Made by a program: the position numbers and the translations under genes
Assembly (NCBI RefSeq): GCF_002305875.1
Contig: NZ_CP022098.1
Span: forward strand, 7,130,001 to 7,194,000
Length of the DNA stretch: 64,000 nucleotides
Direction: 5' to 3'
Source of the DNA: Cystobacter fuscus
GTDB taxonomy: Bacteria > Myxococcota > Myxococcia > Myxococcales > Myxococcaceae
The notes under the pieces: model-generated
Database searches by the model: none
The model's input: only the letters and a program-made list of their open reading frames with translations
What the model was told of the DNA's origin: nothing
In this document: positions 59,543 to 64,000 of the stretch, piece by piece
How the letters are laid out: each line of letters begins with the position of its first letter
How positions within the stretch are numbered: position 1 is the first letter of the stretch

Positions 59543-61417
59543 CTACCGGCCGTCCGACGCCACCGCGGCGAAACGGTCCCCGTACGGCGGCACCTCGCGG
59601 TAGTCCACGCGCGCGATGATCACCTGCGGCTGTCCCAGCTCGTCCGCGCGACGCAGCACCTCGGGCAACAGCGCCGCGAGCTGCCCCGGCCCATCCACGG
59701 TATACGCGCGCGCACCGAGCGACTCGGCGAAGGCGGCGAGGTCCGGATCCCCCAGGCCGTAGAAGTCATCCTCCAGGGGCACGGTGGTGTCCTGCGCGTG
59801 CTCCCCGTGGTTGACCATGCCCAGGAAGTTGTCATTGAGCACCAGCGTCACCGTGCCCACCCGGTAGCGCGACGCGGTCAAAAGCTCCGTGCCGTTCATC
59901 AGGAACGAGCCATCCCCGGTGATGGCCACCGCGGCCCGCTCCGGCCGGCCCAGCTTGCCGCCGATGACGGCTCCGCAGGACCAGCCCATGGAGGACAGGC
60001 CGCACGGAAAGAAGATGCGCGTGGGGGGCGTGAGCCGCAGCAGGTGCGACGCCCAGCCCGTGCAGTTGCCCATGTCGATGTACAGGTCCATGTCCGGACG
60101 CAGGTGCGCGTTCAGCTCGGCCATGAGCTGCTGCGGCTTCACCATGCCCTCGGCCTGGGGCGCGCGGGGGCTCGGCACGGGCTCGCGCACTTCCACCATC
60201 CGCGACCAGCGCTCGCGCAGCCGCTCACCCCCGGGAGGACCGCTCCTCCGCCCCCGCTCCACCAGGCCCGCCACCACCGAGCCCACGTCCGCGACGATGG
60301 GCAGGCGCACCGGCAGGAACTGCCCGATGTGGGCCGACTGGGCATCCACCTGGATGACACTGTCGATGGACTGCAGGTGCTTGTTGAAGCCCCGGCTGGC
60401 CCACTCCCCCATCCGACTGCCCAGCACGAGCAGCACGTCCACGCCCTCGCGCACGTACGCCTCCGCGCGCCGGCTGCCCGCCAGCCCCAGCACCCCCAGC
60501 GACAGCGGCTCGTCCTCGGAGAACAGCCCCTTGCCGCGCAGGCTCGTGGCCACTGGAATGCCCTGCTCGGAGACGAAGGCGGTGAAGGCCTCGCCCTGGG
60601 TGCCCAGGGCCTCGCGCGCGCCGGAGCCCAGGACGATGAGCGGCCGGCGCGCGGCGCGCAGCAGTTGGAAGGTCTCGTCCAGGTCCTCGGGAGCCGCCGC
60701 GGGCGGGCGCGCGCGGAAGGCGCCCCGGGTGGTGGGCAGCAGGGCATGGCGGATGCGCTGGCGCGCGATGTTGGAGGGGATGCTCAGGTGCGCGGCCCCG
60801 CCGGGCAGCCCGTGCACCACCCGCAGCACCCGCGCCAACAGGCGCTGGAAGCTCTGCGCGTCCACGATGCCCGCCGACACGGCGCTCGCCTGGCGGAACA
60901 CCTCCACCGTGTTCACCCCGTGCGTGCCCGTGCTCTCCTGGATGGCGTTGAGGCCGAAGCGATCCGTGGCCACCTGCCCGCTGATGGCCAGCAGTGGCAC
61001 GCCGTCCAGGTGCGCCGAGGCCACGCCCGTGAGCGCGTTGGTGGCCCCCGGGCCCGCCGTCACCAAGCACACGCCCAGCTTGCCCGTGGCGCGCGCGTAG
61101 CCGTCCGCCATGAAGGCCGCGCCCCCCTCATGCGAGGCGATGACGAAGCGGATGGCGCCATGCCGGCGCAGCGCCTGCTGGAAGGGCGCGATGTTGCCCC
61201 CCGGAATCCCGAAGACGGCGTCCACCTCCTCCGCCTCCAGGTGCGCCACCACGCAGTCCGTGACGGACACCTCCTCCACCCGCCGGAAGCCCAGGCCCCG
61301 CGCCTCCCACTCCCGGGGAACCCCTCCCCCCGAGCCCTCGGCCTCCAGGGCGAGCAAGGCGGGGGGCAGCGCAGGGGACGAATCGACCTGAAATTCGATG
61401 TGCGAGGAGAAGGGCAT
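59543..61417 (-). CDS. Thiamine diphosphate-dependent enzyme, acetolactate synthase-like
   Basis: A 624-residue enzyme of the acetolactate synthase/benzoylformate decarboxylase superfamily. The catalytic glutamate lies in SHEGGAAFMADGYARATGK (near 100). The central domain includes PLIVLGSGAREALG. The ThDP/Mg motif begins GDGSFLMNGTELLT and ends with VLNDN. The ATG at 61417 gives some 60 extra N-terminal residues compared with typical members. A GTG at about 61274, near VSVTDCVVAHLEAE, would give the normal length, so the start is uncertain. Paired with the KAS III-like protein it may make an acyloin or a branched-chain intermediate. That is inference; simple acetolactate synthesis is not excluded. 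Confidence 0.8.
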   Translation of the reverse strand: MPFSSHIEFQVDSSPALPPALLALEAEGSGGGVPREWEARGLGFRRVEEVSVTDCVVAHLEAEEVDAVFGIPGGNIAPFQQALRRHGAIRFVIASHEGGAAFMADGYARATGKLGVCLVTAGPGATNALTGVASAHLDGVPLLAISGQVATDRFGLNAIQESTGTHGVNTVEVFRQASAVSAGIVDAQSFQRLLARVLRVVHGLPGGAAHLSIPSNIARQRIRHALLPTTRGAFRARPPAAAPEDLDETFQLLRAARRPLIVLGSGAREALGTQGEAFTAFVSEQGIPVATSLRGKGLFSEDEPLSLGVLGLAGSRRAEAYVREGVDVLLVLGSRMGEWASRGFNKHLQSIDSVIQVDAQSAHIGQFLPVRLPIVADVGSVVAGLVERGRRSGPPGGERLRERWSRMVEVREPVPSPRAPQAEGMVKPQQLMAELNAHLRPDMDLYIDMGNCTGWASHLLRLTPPTRIFFPCGLSSMGWSCGAVIGGKLGRPERAAVAITGDGSFLMNGTELLTASRYRVGTVTLVLNDNFLGMVNHGEHAQDTTVPLEDDFYGLGDPDLAAFAESLGARAYTVDGPGQLAALLPEVLRRADELGQPQVIIARVDYREVPPYGDRFAAVASDGR

Positions 61418-61521
61418 GGGCCGGGGGTGCCTTCGCTGGGGGTGTAAAAATCCGCCCCCAATACACCAGGCAGGCACGCCCCGACAAGCAATGTCATCAC
61501 AATTTCGCGCTCCCGCTGGAA

Positions 61522-62169
61522 TCAGGACGAGGACGCGCCGGGGAGATCGGCCCGCAACCCGATGATGAGCCGCTCGAGGCCGAAGGCGAAGCGCGTGTCG
61601 AGGTCCGTGTCGAAGATGTCGTCGAGCGCCGTGAGCACGTGAGGGAAGCGCTCCTGGGGGAAGGAGGCGAAGCGCGCGCGGCTCCGGGGCAGATCCACGG
61701 GCTCGGGGCTGAAGCGCGGATCGAGCGCCTGTTCCTCCATGCTGAAGCCAATCACGTAATAGACGAGGGAGAAGCTCCCCCAGGCGGCCACGCGCGACGA
61801 GGCGCCCGCGCGCCGCAATGCCCCCATCTGCGCCTCGCTCACGCGCAGGATGTTCTCCGTGACGATGTAGGTGCCCGCGAAGACGCGCGCCCCGTCCCGG
61901 CGCGACAGCAGCGCCCGCCGCAGCTCGGCCGCCACCCGCCGCAGCACCTCGTCCCAGGGCAGCCCGGGCTCCACGTCGCGCGCCACCGGCTCCACCAGCG
62001 CGTCCGCCATCCCATCCAACAGCGCCTGCTTGTTGGCGAAGTGCCAGTAGAGCGACGGCGCCTGGATCTCCAGACGCTGCGCCAGCTTGCGCATCGTCAC
62101 CCCTTCGATTCCCGCCTCGTCCAACAACGCCAACGCCTCCCGCACCACCCGCTCCCTCTGAATGCGCAT
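61522..62169 (-). CDS. TetR-family repressor (TetR_C type)
   Basis: A 215-residue regulator. The N-terminal helix-turn-helix reads GVTMRKLAQRLEIQAPSLYW, followed by HFANKQALLDGMADAL. The C-terminal domain has the pattern of the tetracycline repressor class (FGLERLIIGLRADL near the end). It is divergent from a flavin monooxygenase, the classical arrangement in which the repressor controls a drug- or metabolite-modifying enzyme. Two matching palindromes lie in the 73-base gap. The effector is unknown. Confidence 0.9.
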   Translation of the reverse strand: MRIQRERVVREALALLDEAGIEGVTMRKLAQRLEIQAPSLYWHFANKQALLDGMADALVEPVARDVEPGLPWDEVLRRVAAELRRALLSRRDGARVFAGTYIVTENILRVSEAQMGALRRAGASSRVAAWGSFSLVYYVIGFSMEEQALDPRFSPEPVDLPRSRARFASFPQERFPHVLTALDDIFDTDLDTRFAFGLERLIIGLRADLPGASSS

Positions 62170-62188
62170 GACTCCTCCCGGCTCCCGC

Positions 62189-62229
62189 TTGACAGCCTAA
62201 CAGTGTTAGTCCACAACTAACGGTGTTAG
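62189..62229 (+). promoter_or_regulatory. Paired TetR operators in the divergent promoter
   Basis: CTAACAGTGTTAG (62197-62209, perfect arms CTAACA/TGTTAG) and CTAACGGTGTTAG (62217-62229, one mismatch) are 20 bases apart. A TTGACA at 62189-62194 sits just before the first, fitting a -35 element for the monooxygenase. The repressor at 61522-62169 is the obvious ligand. Binding would block both promoters. Confidence 0.85.
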
Positions 62230-62242
62230 ATTGGAGGCGGAG

Positions 62243-63703
62243 ATGACACGAGAGCAGGTGGAAGTGGCCGTCGTGGGCGGAGGTCCGGTGGGGTTGATGC
62301 TGGCGAGCGAGCTGGCCCTGGCGGGAGTGAAGGTGGCGGTGTTCGAGCGGAGGAAGGAGCGGGTCGCGCAGTCTCGCGCCCTGTCCGTGCACCCGCGCAC
62401 CCTGGAGATCCTGGCGCTCCGGGGGTTGGAGCAGCGCTTCCTGGCGCGCGGCAGGCTCCTGCCGACGGGGCACTACGCCGCGCTGGACACGCGCCTGGAC
62501 TTCTCGGTGCTGGACACGACGTTCCCCTATTCGCTGTTCATCCCCCAGACGCTCACCGAGGCGCTCCTGGAGGAGCGCGCGCGGGAGGTGGGCGTGGCGC
62601 TGCATCGCGGCCACCGCGTCGGTGGGCTGCGGCAGGACGCCGAGGGCGTGGAGCTCGAGGGGGAGCGGGAGGACGGGGCCTTCCAGGTGAGGGCCCGGTA
62701 CGTGGTGGGCGCGGATGGCGCGCGCAGCGTGGTGCGCACGCTGGCGGGCATCTCCTTCCCGGGCACCGACGTGACGAGCACCCAGATGCTGGGGGATGTC
62801 ATCCTCGCGGAGCCGCCCTCCCAGCCGGTGTTGTCGCGCACGCACCCGAGCGGCGGCGCGATGCTCGTCCCCCTGGGCGACGGAGTCCATCACCGCATCG
62901 TGGTGATCTCCGCCAGAAGGCAGCACGTCCCGCTGTCCGAGCCCGTCACCCTGGAGGAGCTGGCGGGAGCGGTCCGCGAGGTGTTGGGCACGGATTTCGG
63001 AATGCACTCGCCAGCGTGGCTGTCGCGCTTCGGCAACGAGACGCGCCATGCCAGCCGCTACCGCGAGGGCCGCGTGTTCCTGGTGGGTGACGCCGCCCAC
63101 ATCCACCTGCCAGCGGGTGGACAGGGCCTCAACGTGGGGCTCCAGGACGCGATGAACCTGGGCTGGAAGCTGGCCGGCGTGCTGCGGGGCCTCGCGCCCC
63201 CCTCGCTCCTCGACAGCTACCACCACGAGCGCCACCCCGTGGGCGCGCGGCTCATCCAGAACACGCTGAGCCAGACGGCGCTCATGACCCAATTCAACCC
63301 GGCGGGCATGGCCCTGCGCGACACCTTCTGCGCGCTGCTCACCCAGCCCCGCGTCAACCGCGTGCTCGCCGAGCAGATCTCCGCCTTCGACGTGGCCTAC
63401 CCCACACCTCCACTCCCCGCCCCGGAGGGACTGAAGGTGGAGCCCGCCGTCTCCGGCACGCGCCTGGCGGACCAGCCCCTGCGCCTCGAGGGAGGTGCCT
63501 CGCGCTCGCTCTACTCCCTGCTGCACGAGGGCAAGTGGCTGCTGCTGCGCCGGCCCGCCTCCGCGCGCGTCGAGCTACCCCCTTCCTGGAGCGGCTGGAC
63601 GACCTGGCTCACCGCCGAGCCGTCGCGCGAGGTGCCAGGCCTGGGCGCCTGGAGCTCGCTCCTGGTGCGTCCCGACGGGCACCTGGGTTACGTCTCGCAT
63701 TGA
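62243..63703 (+). CDS. FAD-dependent aromatic monooxygenase
   Basis: A 486-residue flavoprotein of the class A (PHBH/rifampicin monooxygenase-like) group. The dinucleotide-binding motif is VVGGGPVGLMLASELA (about 10-25), the DG motif VVGADGARSVVR (about 155), and the second FAD motif GDAAHIHLPAGGQGLNVGLQ (about 285). The ATG at 62243 has GGAGG eight bases upstream. The earlier TTG at 62231 is not needed. It should hydroxylate an aromatic compound or drug, using NAD(P)H and O2. Regulation by the divergent TetR and paired operators suggests it is induced by its substrate, a detoxification or resistance role. Confidence 0.88.
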   Translation: MTREQVEVAVVGGGPVGLMLASELALAGVKVAVFERRKERVAQSRALSVHPRTLEILALRGLEQRFLARGRLLPTGHYAALDTRLDFSVLDTTFPYSLFIPQTLTEALLEERAREVGVALHRGHRVGGLRQDAEGVELEGEREDGAFQVRARYVVGADGARSVVRTLAGISFPGTDVTSTQMLGDVILAEPPSQPVLSRTHPSGGAMLVPLGDGVHHRIVVISARRQHVPLSEPVTLEELAGAVREVLGTDFGMHSPAWLSRFGNETRHASRYREGRVFLVGDAAHIHLPAGGQGLNVGLQDAMNLGWKLAGVLRGLAPPSLLDSYHHERHPVGARLIQNTLSQTALMTQFNPAGMALRDTFCALLTQPRVNRVLAEQISAFDVAYPTPPLPAPEGLKVEPAVSGTRLADQPLRLEGGASRSLYSLLHEGKWLLLRRPASARVELPPSWSGWTTWLTAEPSREVPGLGAWSSLLVRPDGHLGYVSH

Positions 63704-63967
63704 GGCGGCCCCACCGCCCCGTCTCTCCTTGCGCTCGTCGAGCCTCCCGCCAGACGGGCAATCCCTGACATCTCGTAGAGCTCCGCCCGCTCCCGTGTCT
63801 GCCTTCTCCACCGGGGACACCGGCTTCCTCACGCCTTGTCTCTCCATGGAGGAGGAACAGACGGGCCTCGGTTTCCAATCGCGCGAGAATATGCCATTGT
63901 GGCCGGAATCTCGCGGGAGCACCCGGCGCGGGGCAGCGTATCGATTGAGAATCGGAGGAGAGGATTG

Positions 63968-64000
63968 ATGGGTACGACGGCGTCCGGAAGCGCTGGGTCC
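63968..64000 (+). CDS. Start of a gene cut by the window end
   Basis: An ATG at 63968 follows GGAGGAGAGG at a good distance and runs in frame to the window edge (MGTTASGSAGS). Only 11 codons are visible, so no function can be given. The 264 bases between it and the monooxygenase hold no other gene I can support. Confidence 0.5.
   Translation, partial: MGTTASGSAGS

Noticed and set aside
61418-63526. Upstream extension of the ThDP enzyme frame to 1327 codons
   Set aside because: The extension is antisense to the flavin monooxygenase and runs through the TetR gene. The enzyme itself begins at 61417 or later.

Overview
The window is about 70 percent GC and codes on both strands. It comes from a myxobacterium, most likely of the suborder Cystobacterineae (a Cystobacter, Archangium or Melittangium-like organism). 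The lineage call rests on a MYXO-CTERM sorted protein, a DUF2381-type exported protein beside a Ser/Thr kinase, two SitA-like lipoprotein toxin genes, many MXAN-style paralogous exported proteins, and a giant lipopeptide NRPS.

Layout. 1-5680: the 3' part of a CysQ-like nucleotidase, then a minus-strand run of five exported proteins of unknown function. 5681-9440: a stand-alone FtsH-type (M41-like) zinc peptidase, a SitA-like lipoprotein with a coupled DUF2283-like partner, and two decayed copies of one small gene. 9488-9604: a CAT-anticodon tRNA with its terminator. 9838-33285: a lipopeptide gene cluster. It holds a membrane desaturase, a 6226-residue protein (FAAL-ACP followed by five C-A-PCP modules and a thioesterase), a 53-residue peptide gene just upstream of it, and a divergent set of three genes (CsaA-like tRNA-binding fold protein, methyltransferase, MFS exporter). 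33440-37783: a P-type cation ATPase and a MYXO-CTERM surface protein. 37936-44982: two GH87-type alpha-1,3-glucanases flanking a sugar-binding protein, the first preceded by two palindromes. 45074-48584: TetR, a beta-lactamase-fold hydrolase, a divergent class III cyclase-like protein and a small membrane protein. 48705-53363: a repeat protein behind two identical operator-like boxes, then a SitA-like toxin followed by five tandem immunity-type genes repeating every 493 bp. 53474-58558: a second toxin family with one intact toxin/immunity pair and several orphan C-terminal/immunity modules, interrupted by a kinase, a lipoprotein and a DUF2381 gene. 58566-64000: a KAS III-like protein without its nucleophile cysteine, a ThDP enzyme, and a TetR/flavin monooxygenase pair with two clear operator palindromes.

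How it fits together. The NRPS should load a fatty acid through its own FAAL, extend it by five residues (codes read Gly, Gly, Glu-like, unassigned, Ser) and release a lipopentapeptide, which the MFS protein could export. The glucanases suit a predator of fungi. The toxin and immunity loci look like kin-discrimination barcodes. The least described material is the 53474-58558 system, whose orphan modules and fragments are visible only when the DNA is read across frames, and the precise 493-bp immunity array.
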